From positions 4,563,778-4,627,777 of the forward strand of contig NC_064449.1 of NCBI RefSeq assembly GCF_023343835.1: a stretch of DNA of 64,000 bases, in the 5' to 3' direction. Source of the DNA: Lagopus muta. Its lineage: Eukaryota > Chordata > Aves > Galliformes > Phasianidae. Shown piece after piece: positions 28,576-41,000 of this stretch. Below the pieces are notes generated by a model, which did no database searches, was not told where the DNA came from, and worked only from the letters and a program-made list of their open reading frames with translations. How positions within the stretch are numbered: the first letter of the stretch is position 1; every line of letters begins with the position of its first letter. Made by a program: the position numbers and the translations under genes.

Positions 28576-29640
28576 GTGATGCATATGTTGCTCAAGCTCA
28601 CAAAATCTCCCTTATTACTTCATCTTGCACAGGGTGACTTGGTGAACTTCCATCCAAAACAATCTCCAAAGAGCGTGTCTAGATTTATCCCTCCTTTCCA
28701 TTTTCTAGGAGGAATGTGGATTGCTACTGCACTATTACCACAGAAAAAAAACCGATTTGATTGCAGTCATATTCTCTTTAAAGAAGTCACTGTGAATGCA
28801 TCTGTTCAGTGTATTCCATATATGATATCAACAGAGGATTCAGGTGGGCATTATTTGAAGGCTGTGGCCACCCTCAGCTGTTTGAAGTTGCTCAGTCTTT
28901 ACTGCACAGATCTGCCAAGAACTGCCCCACCACACGTACTGACAGACCACATGCCTAAGAAACCCAACTCTGAAGAGCGGAGAGCAGTGGTTAAATTAAA
29001 GCATCACAGTGATTTACAGTCGTGGATGAACGTAAGAAACTTCTCACAGGATCTTAAAGGCAACCAGAAGTATGGAATGTAGATGGGCGGCCAAGCAATA
29101 CGCTCCAGCAACGAGAAAATTAAATTAAAAAAGTGAAATAAAAAGTCTTCTTTTTACTTTAGTGACTACCTGTAGCTTTGTTCCGTACTCATTACACAGA
29201 GACGCATGCTGGCAAGGTGAGGATCAGGTCTGCTTTGCTGTGCTTGCCACTTTGGAAGGAGCTCCGAATGTTACAAACACATGAAAACAGCGATCCTCAT
29301 CCTCGACAGTTCTCTGATGTTCCAGTTTGCAGGCTGGCTCAAATTTTACAGGAAATACTATTCATGTTTCCAACATTTCTGAGTGACACTAAAATATAAC
29401 CCAGATGCATGTGTTAAGTGACCCATAGGGTCTTTCCCTTTCATACAAATCTCATGTTTCAGGTTTTAAAAATTCCCCAGCTCCCACCCCCCAGAGATGC
29501 AGGGAAGGCTTAGTGAGGTTGGGGAGGACATCTTGCAAGACTACATAAGAAATACAGTGGGTTTTTTTTCCAGTTAGGTGTAGAGATGACAGAAGTAAAA
29601 AAAAAAAAAAAAGACAGGAAAAATAGTAACATAGGTTAAT

Positions 29641-32600
29641 TCATTTCAACATCTTCATCAACACAGGTGCCAGGTGCTCTTTCAGCTGTGGATCGATCTG
29701 AATGTTGCTCAGTTCTTTGATATTCAGGATCATCTCATGGGCTTGGAAGAAAAGCTCCTTCCCCACAGCTTCCTCCACCCGCCAGCGCCACTCCATCAAC
29801 CTGGGCCTGTCTTCAAAGATGTCACAACCAACTCCAACAGGCTGCAGAAAGCCAGAGAGAGCAACAAACAGTGAGACACTCTGCCAAGACAACGGGCATC
29901 AAAAATGTTACTGCAGGTACGGGTAGGAGAAAGAGAGGGGAGGAGCTCATAAAGTTCTATACGTTATCTCTAGAGGTCAAAAATAAAATCAGGATGGAAC
30001 AGGAAGACATTCTGTGAGGAACAAAAACAGAGGAGATCTGTTGCAGCCAGTTTCTTCTTTTAAAAAAACAACTGATTTTCTGAACCCACTGCTGCCTTCT
30101 ACTCGTCGTCTCAGTTGTGCTGAGATATGCCCTTCCTCCTAACCAAGTGTTACCATATGCTGCATCCCTCCCTGCCCAGCAGCATGTTTTCCTTTCATTA
30201 CCATAGCCCAGCACTCACTTGCATCAGCTCCACAATGGCCACAAGATCTGCCAAAGAAATCTCGCTCCCGATGATAAAAGCCTTGTCCTGCAGAAACCTC
30301 TCCTCAAATTGCTTCAGGGAAGCAGACAGCCCCTCCATCACCTCCTGCAGCTTCTCTGAGGGCAGCGGTTGCCCTGTGAAGAGGGGAATCAGCACCTGAG
30401 GACAGAATGAGCACAGAGCATGGTCAGCTGTCTTCTCATGGATCTAGTGGTAGTCATTAAGTTGTACCTGATGAGATACACACGATTGCCACTGGTGGTC
30501 ACCTGCAGTCCCTCCGGGTGATGGCAGCAGGCCAGGGTGGTGGCTGTGGTAGGGAGTGTAGCTGGCAGAGGAGCAGCTGCCAGGAGGGCAGGGTGGGTAA
30601 GTGCCCTTTTTGTATCACTCTTTCTAAGGCATCCCAAGAATCATTCCTTATACTATTAGAAACGTTTCCAGCCAGAGCAATCATAAATAACAGACTTTGT
30701 CTCCAAAGACTTACTGGCCCGGGGGGGTAGCAGCCTTTCAGTGAGATTTGTCACCATTCACAGAGGTGTATCTACCACCAGAGCCACCAGTATTTCACAA
30801 CTATACCTCCTCTATAGCCAAAGAAATAGTCTATTTTCAGGAAAAGAAAAAAAAAAGATATAAATTTCCACAGGGGTGGTAGATAGACTTCCTACTTACT
30901 GCTAGTATACTCAACAAATTCATGTTGTGATTGCCTAATCCAAGCCACTTTTTTTTGCCAAGTGCATTTAGGGTTTATTTCATCAGAAAATTCACGGCCA
31001 GTTCTCTTCCTAAATGTTTCCAATTTCAAATGATGGGATCTCCAGGTATAGCCATTAGGAAATGGTATCTCCTTTTCTGTATCTCAGGGCAGTTTATCTT
31101 CTCACAAAACCAGTAATTGTGCCTTCTGTTACACAGTGGCTTTATAAGTTTCCAAGTTTTCAATTATTCTGATGACCTTTCTGTAACTGAGTTATCTAAC
31201 TAGCAGCAATGAGATGGATTTCTTCTTGGAGCACTGCAATGACAGCCTGCAGAGACTTGAAGAAACTGATGTTTGTAGGAGTCTGACTCATATTTGTGCT
31301 GCTCCTTTGGACTCTCTTGCCAAAAAATCAAATGTTAATAAATCAAAATTCTAAGTGAGTCCTGATATGTTTTGTTAGGCACAAACATGGGTGGATTTCA
31401 CACAGGAAGAGTGACGTTCTTATCTTCTTACTGGCAACCCTTATTTCATCTAAAATCCTCTGCTACAATCATGCTTGCAGGGATGTATTTGCACCTGGGC
31501 TTCCCTAAGGTTAGCTGCATTAGGTTTCTGATGAGTTGGCTGGAACCAGTTGTCCAGCAGAATCACCTGATACTAAATGATTTTCTGCTTCAGAGTGATT
31601 CCATTAATTTTACCCAAACGTAAATTGATTTGACCACACTGAATAAAGAAATACTGCCGTTCTCCCTGTATCTCTATTCTACCCATCCCTGAGTTCATTT
31701 CAGAGGAGTACGTAAGCATTCTGGAAGCAAAAATCTCCTTCTGGTTTTCCACCCTGATGGGACTACAGAGACCTGATGTGTGAAGAACACAAACCTTTCA
31801 GTTTCCAGCAACAAAACACACTCTTGCCAAAGAAGCAAAAGGTCTGTGCATGCTCTGCACAGCTGTGCAGGGAGGGGGAGCCCTTGGAGGCAATACCCAA
31901 TCTGTTCTACATTTGCTCACAAATCCAGGCAATAATAGGCCGTGAGGCTTTGACACCTTCTGGATCAGAACTACTTTAAGGAAACAAACAGGCAAACAAA
32001 AAACCTAGAAAACAAAACAAAAAACAACACAAAATGGCCAAAGCTGCTTTTGCCAAATCCTGATGTTGAGCAAATAGCTCTCTGACATCTCCTTCCAGCT
32101 AGGAATGGACAAGATTTTTTACTTCATTGGGTCAAACTCTTTCGGTTCAGTTTTCACCCAGGAAAGCATCATTTTACTCTCATCTTCATATCCAGTCTCC
32201 TTACCTTGATCCACATGGTCTTAGGAGCATTAGCCCGGATGTTAGTGTGATGCCATGAGAAGTATTCATCTACCTGGGCCCGTTTCTTTATGTCTGATGG
32301 GTACCAGTGGTCAGGAGTGTTGTACTTTCGACTCAGATACAGCAGAATGGCAGTGCTGCTCAGACATGGAGACAAAAAAGAGGTCAGGGAATGTTACAGA
32401 ATGCTTTTACCTCAGACCAGTTTTATCTGTCCAGGTATTAATTTGGCCTTAATAACTAAGTCAGACAAATACAAGTAGCTCTGTAGTTTTGCTCGTGTTT
32501 TATATGCTTTAAACAATTCCCAGATATGTTCATAACCCTAATTTGAGGTAAGTGCTTTCAGTGAAGATCAGTTAAGCCAGGAGATTTGTTTACAATGCGA

Positions 32601-35600
32601 AAGATAATGCAAACAGAAAATGGAGATGAGGTTATAGCATTACAAATAACCAAGATATGTAAGGTACATAAGGTTATAGGGTATGAAACTTTGCGGAGAC
32701 CTTTCCAGTCTTGTGGTGCTCTTTGGAGAGCAAGACATTGGAAATAAAAAAATATCATCACAATAATTTTCATTAAGTCAGGACATATATATGAGTGGAC
32801 AATATGTTAACCCCTTCCGATTGAGAAATAAAGACATGGTGGAGGAAGCAAGCATTTGTGACATCAAGTTAGGCAGAAAATACTTGCTTCTCCACAAACA
32901 GACCCAATGGCCAGCTGAACATCCATAATTACAAAAGCTCCTGTCAAAGGAACATCTTTCTAATGACTTCAAGTTGTTCATCTCCAAGTATGGCTCATGT
33001 CCACCTGAAATAATGCGTATCTTTAACTGCTTATCATAAATGTGCATATTGGTATCTAACTTTTCAGAACAAAGGAGCTGAAATGTCAAAGTACACTAAT
33101 CTTTCTAATCTTTCCTATTCATAAATGCTTACTGCCAGTTCTGAGTCATCCAGAGGGAATGACACCCCCTAAACACTATTCGTATTACTGGTATCCAAGG
33201 AACTCTGAGGGTTGAGTTCTTACCATTCTGCCAGGGTGAAGTCTCCGTCCTTCAGTGCTGGTACTTTCTTCAAGAGACTGATTTTGCCAGCCCCTTCACT
33301 ATTTGATGGCCCTGAGAACACGAATGGACAAATCAGAGGTTAGAATTGTATCCACCACCTGTAACCAACTGGAAAATCTGTGAACTCCGCTGTTTCTTTT
33401 CCTGTGTCATATTTTGAAAATGAAATTGAAGAGCCAATGCAAAAGCCATCTACAGCCTGCAGTCTGCTCAGCCATGTCACACAGCAAGGTGCAGTTCACT
33501 TCTACACAGCAATTCAGTTGTTTGTTACCAACAATACTACCAAAACTTTCTCAAAAATCATTCCCAATGAGGCATCCAGAAAACAGACGAAGATTTGGTT
33601 CTGAAAACACTAACTTGACTTGAAATCTTGTCCTGTGGTTTCAGAAATGGGGGAAAGAAGACTTAGATAAACACAAAGTGTGGTCTGGAAAGGCTGAGTT
33701 TGCATGCAGAGCACCCCAGTGAGGGCAAACGGATGCCACTCCTGCTCCTTTTTCCAACATACAACACCAAAACAGAGTCATTTTCCTTCGGTTCGTTAAC
33801 AAGGCTGACACTAATTGGGATGGAGTCGTGATGGAAAGTGATTTAAAACCTTTGTGCCCACGGAGATCCCTGCAGATGCTAATTAATCCAAGACTACCCG
33901 GGTGGCTTATAAGACTCATGGAGCAGAATCCTTCCCTTGTTTGACTCCAAAGAGCAGAGGAAATCAATCATTCCCAAAGAAAGCAAACGCTGTCAGCAGA
34001 GCTGATCCCTCAGCAGACATGCAGCAGAGGCTAATTCCAGCTCTTGCTGGGATGGGAAAAACATGAGTATCAGCAATATAACAGTGAACTTGCAAAGTAA
34101 CTCATTCTGCCACCACGGCCAATCACCGGGGTCAGAGGAGCTCTGACATCTCTATTCTGCATTACTGCCAGCTATAAGCCAGCAAATAAACCTCATGTGT
34201 CAGGAAAACATCAGAGGAAGAAGCCAGCCCATAAAAGAGTTTGAACTCCACAGTCACAGGAGTTCGAAGGCATTCATAGCTGCCTATCTAATCAAGTTTT
34301 CAGTTTCTCACTGAAGGCATTGAACTTGTGAGTCAGCAGTTAAATGCCAGGAGATTGCATAAAACTCCAGGAACTGGTACAAAAAAAACGATTGAAGGGC
34401 TTTGTTTACTTTGTTTGTCTTACATGCTTTCTATAAGGAGATGTGCCAGGCTGCAAATCCTGATCAAACCAAACCAGTGTGACCAGCAGAAGTTTTCATA
34501 ACAAAAATCCCTTCTATCCAAAAAGAAAAAAAAAAAAAAGAAGTGCTGATAACTAACAAGGTTCTACATCCCCAAGAACCATTTGCTGCCGTACAGAAGG
34601 AGGTGCTAGTGGCTGCTTTAATGGACAGTGTGAAACATCTCCAAGCCATAAAAAAGACTTTGGACTACTAGGTTCATTTACAGCTGGCTGTGAAAGAAGG
34701 GATGGGAGAAAGCAAGATTCCTGCACTGCAGCTTACAGAACACTGCAAAGCCTCTGACAACTTTCCCAGCACTGACTTCACGTCAGATAAACCAAAGAGC
34801 AAACATTACTGCCCTATTCTCACTGCTAGCCGACTAGCCCCTGCCTCGCTTCTTAGAGAAAAGCTTTTACCTTCCCATACAAGTAGCTTCACGGGGAGCA
34901 AGGCTCACATCCATCTGCTGTCTGCAGGGATTTAAACCCACTTCTCCTGTGGGCAATGTTTCTAGCTGCCTGCAGTGACAATGTTTAGCTCAAGTTTAGC
35001 TGGGTGAGAGGTTCTACGCACAGAGCAGAAGCAGGCAGTAGTGTACAAAAGCTCAGAATAAAGGGTTGCTAAAGAATTGGAGCCTGACCGTGTGAGGTAA
35101 CAAGACCTTTAATTGAGAAACTTGAGCGTTAAAAACACTCCTAGAAAATCAAGCCAGTTGGCAAAGCTCAAGGGACCTTTTGTCTATGATTTATATCTGT
35201 GATTTATATCTGTATATTGTCTGTGATTTATATCACAAAAAATCTGTATGGAAAATTGTGTACATCTTTGTCATCCAAGGAGCTGCTCAGGAAAGTGCTT
35301 GAGCCTGTGCATCTAGAGGGGCTCCAATAGCTAGTGGTCATCACAGCCAGCTTGGGCAAGGTGTGCACAGCTCAAGTGGTCCTTAGAAAAACACAGCATA
35401 AAACTGCAAGTCAGTAGCTTTGACAAATAATGAGCAGCCAGTTCTTGGACCCAGCTGGTTGGCTGTTACGATCTGCTGTTTGTTTATTATCCAGGGTAGC
35501 AAGCAATTGAGAAACAGTGATACGAGAAGTAAGCAGTGGGTCAGGGCAGCTGAATCAGATTTCAGCCTGTTTCATACTGTGTCAGTCCTAACACAGCACT

Positions 35601-37854
35601 ACAGCACATTTGACAGGGGGCCAGCATTTGTTACACAGACTGCACTTGCAGCACAGAGATAGCATCTGACTTGCTTTGGTTCATACAGACAAAAAAGACC
35701 TGAGCAGAAACTCAGCTGCAAAGCGATAAAAGCTTTGGTATGAACGCTGATTGGAGGTTATTCCAGTGGGACTGGTTGTTTATTGCAATAACAAAGAGGT
35801 CAGTATTGGTATTTGTAGTTTAGCAGAGTTCAATACTGTGCCCTTCCCAGCAAGCAGAGCCATTTCTTGTTTGTGGCCCATCTTTAGTGATCCTGTGGCA
35901 TTCCCTTGACTTACAGTTGTTTAACATCAGTTGCATCTGGTGTAATTAGTAATAGCAGTTAGTATACTCACAAGGGTATATATGTGCATGTATAAATAGA
36001 TACGTGTATATTTATGTGTGTATATATATACACACTGTGTATTGCTGAGCTTTGAGGAATAATTTAAATTACAATATACACTGTCAAGAGGAAAGGCAGT
36101 CTGCACACAGGAAAAATACCTCGTGTAGGGAGGATCTACTGATGGTGAAAAGAGAAGTAGACAAAATTCTACAAAAGAAACGGGGAAAAAATTTGATTGC
36201 CAATCTCATCCCTGCCTAATAATCTGTTCAGCCAAGGATTTCCAAGTACTGTGCTGCCCTAGGCAACAAAAATAACAAATGACTTACCTGGGAAATACAG
36301 TATGCAATCGTTCAATAGTCTTCTGATACAGCTGGACAAGTCTGAACAGCTGACTGTTTCTAAGTACACCAATCCCAGAGCAGTCACTGTCACTGTGACT
36401 AATTTGCTAGAAATGGCTGGAGAAACATTCCTTGGGGATCCACAAAAATAGCCACAGCATGGCTATGAGACAGCTCTGGGAGCTGCACGGCCCAGCCATT
36501 GTGCTCAGGAGGGCCTGCAGGGTGAGCATTTAAAGCCACACCGCACCTGATGAGCTCGTCCTTCCCTCTCTGCAGGCTGAGCAGAGCTTGCAGGCTGGCA
36601 GCAGGTTTAGCTGTGGTGTGTGGCCTTGCCACCTGTTTTATGACTCCCAGGAAGGATGGGACACAGCACTGTGAAGGTACAACCCTGGAAAAGGCTCTGA
36701 GCTCTGCACCCCTGCTTGCCCCTATGAGTAGGTGATCTTCCAGCTCCGCTAACTCCTGCATTTTGCCAGGTTCCAGATGGCTGCATCTAAAGATGCATGG
36801 TCAGTAGGCCAAGGGAGGTGATCCTGTCCCTCTGCTCCTCACTGTGAGACCTCACCTGGAGTACTGCATCCAGATGTGGGGTCCTCAGCACAGGAGAGAT
36901 GTGGAGGAGGACCACAGAAATGATGGAACACCTCCCTGTGAGGACAGGTTGAGAGACCAGGACTGTGCAGTCTGGAGAGAAGAAGGCTCTGGGGAGAGAG
37001 GAAAGCAGCCTTCCAGTATCTAAAGGGGCTGTAAGAAATAAGGGACAGACCCTTCAGCAAGGTCTGCGGACAAGGAGAAACTGTTTCAAACTAAAAGAGG
37101 GGAGATTTAGATTGGATATAAGGAAGAAGTTGTTTACAGTGGGGGATGGTGAGGCACTGCACAGGGTGCCCAGAGAGCTGGTGCTGCCCCATCCCTGCAG
37201 ACGGTCGGGGACGGGGCTGTGAGCACTGCTGGAGCTGTGGGTGTCCCTGTGCACTGCAGGCACTGGGAACAGACGGCCTTCGGGGGTCCTTTCCAACCCC
37301 AACCATTCTGTCATTTCACGTGCTTCCTCCCGCTGATGTCGAGCGTCCCTAAGCACTGATGCTGCCTCACTCCTCCTCCATCCCATAGCGGCCACAGGAA
37401 CACACCTGCAGCCACGCACAGCCCGACGGACATCCAACACTACGCCCTGAGCAGCCGCAGGGCTGCCAGCACCCGGCCCGCCGCCACAGCGTGCCCCGCA
37501 GCGCGGCCTCCCGCCGGGGTCGCCTTACCGCCCGGGCCGCCGCCAGCCGGGCACGGCTCGATCCCGCGGCCCGCAGGAACACCGCCGCCGGCAGCTCACC
37601 TGTGCGGGGCCGCTCCGCGCCGCTCGCCGCCGCCGCCGCCGGCTTCTTTCCCAGCACCGAGTCTGCCGAGAGCCGAGAGAGGAGCGCTGAGCGCGGGGCT
37701 CCGACCCCCGGCCCCGCCGCCCGCCCTGCCAGCCCTCCTCACCTTTGAAGAGCTCCACGTGCTTGAACTCGAACGGGATGTTGTTGGTCCGGGCGAAGAT
37801 GTAGATGGAGCGGCAGGGCTGCGAGAGCAGATCCAGGTACAGCTCCAGCCCCAT
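29641..37854 (-). CDS. GSTT1: GSTT1, theta-class glutathione S-transferase with an extra avian exon
   Basis: Cytosolic theta GST that conjugates glutathione to small halogenated and epoxide substrates. Exons: 37743-37854, 37600-37662, 33224-33311, 32205-32355, 30219-30395, 29641-29841. Frame is kept throughout, giving 263 residues and a stop. The N-terminal thioredoxin-like domain starts MGLELYLDLLSQPCR, with Ser11 as the theta catalytic serine. KKVPALKDGDFTLAE forms the cis-Pro/glutathione site. The all-helical C-terminal domain begins near the exon 4 to 5 join and ends VLMKMLK. The second exon adds residues 38-58 with five alanines; human GSTT1 (240 residues) and the neighbouring paralog lack it, while the chicken protein I remember carries a similar insert with fewer alanines. 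The acceptor of exon 32205-32355 is a GAGCAG tandem site; the downstream AG was chosen because it keeps family length. Confidence 0.93.
35976..36038. repeat. TATG/TA-rich simple repeat
   Basis: Mixed TATG, TGTA and TA units in the large GSTT1 intron. Confidence 0.8.
36806..37318 (+). mobile_element. CR1 LINE, about 510-bp 3' portion
   Basis: Sense on plus. It runs from the segment around GGGAGGTGATCCTGTCCCTC and GTGAGACCTCACCTGGAGTA, through the AAGGAAGAAGTTGTTTACAG and GTGCCCAGAGAGCTG blocks, to TCCTTTCCAACCCCAACCAT at the 3' end. It lies in GSTT1's large intron, antisense to the gene, about 280 bases from the extra exon. Confidence 0.92.
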
Positions 37855-38060
37855 GCTGCCGCCGCCCGGCTCCGCGGGACGCTCTGCGGACGGAGCCGCC
37901 CCGCGCGGGCAGGAGGGGGCTGAGCCGTGCCGGCCGTGCCCTCCTACGGGCGGGGACGCGGCGGGCGGCCCCGAGGCGCCCGGCCCTGGAGGCCCCCCCT
38001 GCGGAGCCGGGCAGCGGCAGGAGGTGGTGCTGCCATCCCGGGACGTGACGGGCTGCGCGG
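37450..38060 (-). promoter_or_regulatory. CpG-island promoter of GSTT1
   Basis: GC- and CpG-rich block spanning exons 1 and 2 and about 200 bases upstream of the ATG at 37852-37854. No TATA box was seen; this looks like a dispersed-start CpG promoter. Confidence 0.55.
37600..37662 (-). other. GSTT1: Extra GSTT1 exon encoding an Ala-rich insert
   Basis: 63 bases, phase 1 in and phase 1 out, so it can be included or skipped without a frameshift. The acceptor is CTCGGCAG and the donor ACAG followed by GTGAGC. It encodes DSVLGKKP, five Ala from a GCG run, then SGAERPRT. It sits inside the CpG island only 80 bases downstream of exon 1. Confidence 0.85.
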
Positions 38061-41000
38061 AGGCCGGGAAAGGAAATGCAGCTGGCACCGCGCGTAGGGC
38101 CGCTTTAGGAAAGGAGCCTTATGGGGCGGTGACGGCGACTGAGATCCGAAGGGGGCCGGCTGTCACACCGCTGCCCTTCCAGCCCGGGTTCTGGCCCCGC
38201 AGCTGGCTGCTCGGTCAGCACGGGCACCACGCACACCGGCGACCCTCCTTTCCCCTTCTTTCTTAGATAGGATTAATGTCAGCCCTGCGTAGCCCCGCAG
38301 CGTTTCGCAGCTCTGTGGCTCGAGGACAGTGCTGGTGAGTACAGACACGTCTGTGACATCGACAGGGGTTGAACCGATCATAGCAAAGTCACCCTCGGTC
38401 AGACCCAGCTCTGACACCTCCTTATCAGCGCTGCCCCGCAGCTCACGTGGCACACAGCCCTGCAGTCCCACACAGCACTTCTGTCACACACAGACCTTTG
38501 GGACCTCAAGGAAAGGGAGCTGGGGGACAGGTGCCGTTTCACTCATGCAAAAGGTTGGGAAAAGGTTTAGGTACCAAGCAGTGAGCTCTTCTCGGGTAAA
38601 TCCAAAACTGGAATACTCTCCGTTATTTATTTTGCTCTGACAGTTCTTTATCAATAGAGATTACTGTTAGAACAACCATCTGTGAGTGACTTTTGACTAT
38701 GCTGTGTCCTGACACTGCGTCTGCAGTACCATGCACTGGTTTTTCAGAGGAATTCTTCAGAGTTAGAAGATTTTGTTGTTGTTGTTTTTCTTATCCTGAC
38801 TAGCTTTGAGAAGGGCTCTCTACACTCTTTAGTCCCCATCCAGGATACGTTACCCTATAAAGCCTCTGCAAAATGAAGGCTTGTAGAGTACTGTGGCAGG
38901 TGCTTGAGTTCTATCAAACTCCTTCAGAGCAAGAAAACATTAAATGCTACCAGAGCAGGGAAATGAACATGACTGTGCCTCTGCCCAGGTAAAAGAGTGT
39001 TTAAAATGCTTGCAAACCCCTTCTCTAAACTAGAACTGAGAAGCGCTCTCTGATCCCGGTGGTAGGCAGCAGGACGATCAGTGTAGGATCACTTTGCCTC
39101 TTTTTTAGTTCATTCTTCAGTGGAGCCTTTAGTCCTGACTGGGCTTCCAAGGGCTTTTCCCATGCCTTCTGGAAATGTTCTGTTTGTCTTTTTGCTGTTG
39201 CTGACTGCACCGCATCACCCACACAATCACAGAGATGTTTTTAATCTAGTCGTGTTATATGGCATTTTATTGCATTATTCTTCTTTAGGTTTCTAGCACA
39301 GTATTTTTTTTTAGTTCCATCACCTCAAGGAAAGCTTTTTCGCCCTGTACTTGCAGGCACTGTCAATAAAAAATGCAGTAGATGTCTTGGGATGTGTATC
39401 TGTTTTCTGTAGATTCCTCTGATTTTGTGTATCCCAGCATGATTTTACTCTAGAAATCACAGGCTCTCACTTATTTCCACATAGCTCCTGGCAAGAATTG
39501 AGGAAAGTGAGTCAGAATGGCATGTTAAGCTGTCACAGGATGTGCAACCTCTCTCCATATTCAGCTCAAAGGGGAGCAGACAGTGAACATTGCACTGCAG
39601 CAGGCAAAACTCTTGCACAACCTGTTGGGTTTGGCAGATAGAGCGAGCTGCTCTTGGGGTTTTCAGCCTTGGATTTGGAACCAGCTAAGATCAAATGACA
39701 CAAATTAACCAGATGGGGGAAGCGGAGGGACAGCAGAAGGCAAAGTACAAGGACGAGATGCTTTATCTCCATGATAAAAACCAACAGCAAGGCAAGTCTG
39801 TAGCAAAAGAGAATAAAAAACTTTATTACAAATGTTAACCATAAAAGGGGGTTAGGGGTAAGGAGAACGGCCATCCTTTGCTGGATGTGGCAGGGAACAC
39901 GACCACTGAGGACAAGGAAAAGGTTGAGGTTCTCAATGCCTGTTTTACATCTGTCTTTAAAAGTCAGACGGATTATTTTCAGGGTACTTTACTCCCTGAC
40001 CTCAAAGTCTGGGTAAAGCAGAGTAAAACCCCGTGGTTCAGATGGAAACAGAGACCTACTATTCCATCTAGACTGTCACAAGTCCATGGGACCAGATGGG
40101 CTCCACCTGAGGGTGCTGAGAGAGCTGGCAGAGGTGATTACTAAGCTGCTTTCCACCATCCATCACCATTCCTGGTCAACTGGAGAGGTCCCAGAGGACT
40201 GGAGGCTTGCCATTGTGACTCCCATCTACAAGAAGAGTCATAAGGAGCCACAGGCCTATCAGCCTCACCTCTGTGCCAAGGAAAGCTATGGAACAGATCA
40301 TCTTGAGTGAGATCACACAGCATGTGAAGACAACTAGGGGATCAGGCCCAGACAGCACAGGTTCACGAAAGGCAGATCACAAGTGGTGTCCCCTGGGGTC
40401 GGAACTGGGGCATGTCCTGTTTAGTACCTTTATTGATGACCTGGATGAGGGGATTGAGTGAACCTACAGTAAGTTTGCAGATGACGCCAAACTGGGAGTT
40501 GATCTGCCTGGGAGTAGGATGGCCCTACAGAAGGATCTGGACAGGCTGGATTGCTGGGCTGAGGCCAATGGGATGAGCTTCAATAAGACCAAGTGCTGGT
40601 CCTGCATTTGCTTTGGCTCTCACAATGGTTTCACATGCACAAAGCCCAGTCTTGAGGCTCTGCAGGGAAATATATATCAAGAAAGCTCTGCTAACAAGCC
40701 TCATTTGAGGGCTGTCTGATTTGGCTCTTGGCTTTTGTTGTCTCTGGTCTGTTTCTACTTGAACAGAAGCTGAGGAATTTATTATGCTGGTAACAGAAAG
40801 TTTGCTCTCTACAAAAAAGGGAGAAGTTGGAGGAGTTTGAAGTTACACAAACAGTGCTAAAAGAGGTTGCAAGGAGGGACCTATTTTATTCAGAGCAAAG
40901 CCCAGCCAGCTGGATGTGGTAAGCTGCAGGTTGCAGAAGAAAGGAAGTGGTTGGCAGCATGGCATAAACAGCCTCTTTTCTTTAGGCTCAGAACTACAGG

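Noticed and set aside
28576-29082. Open frame of 168 codons on plus between DDT and GSTT1
   Set aside because: The length is within what chance gives in 64 kb. There is no recognisable domain, and it probably overlaps the GSTT1 3' UTR in antisense.
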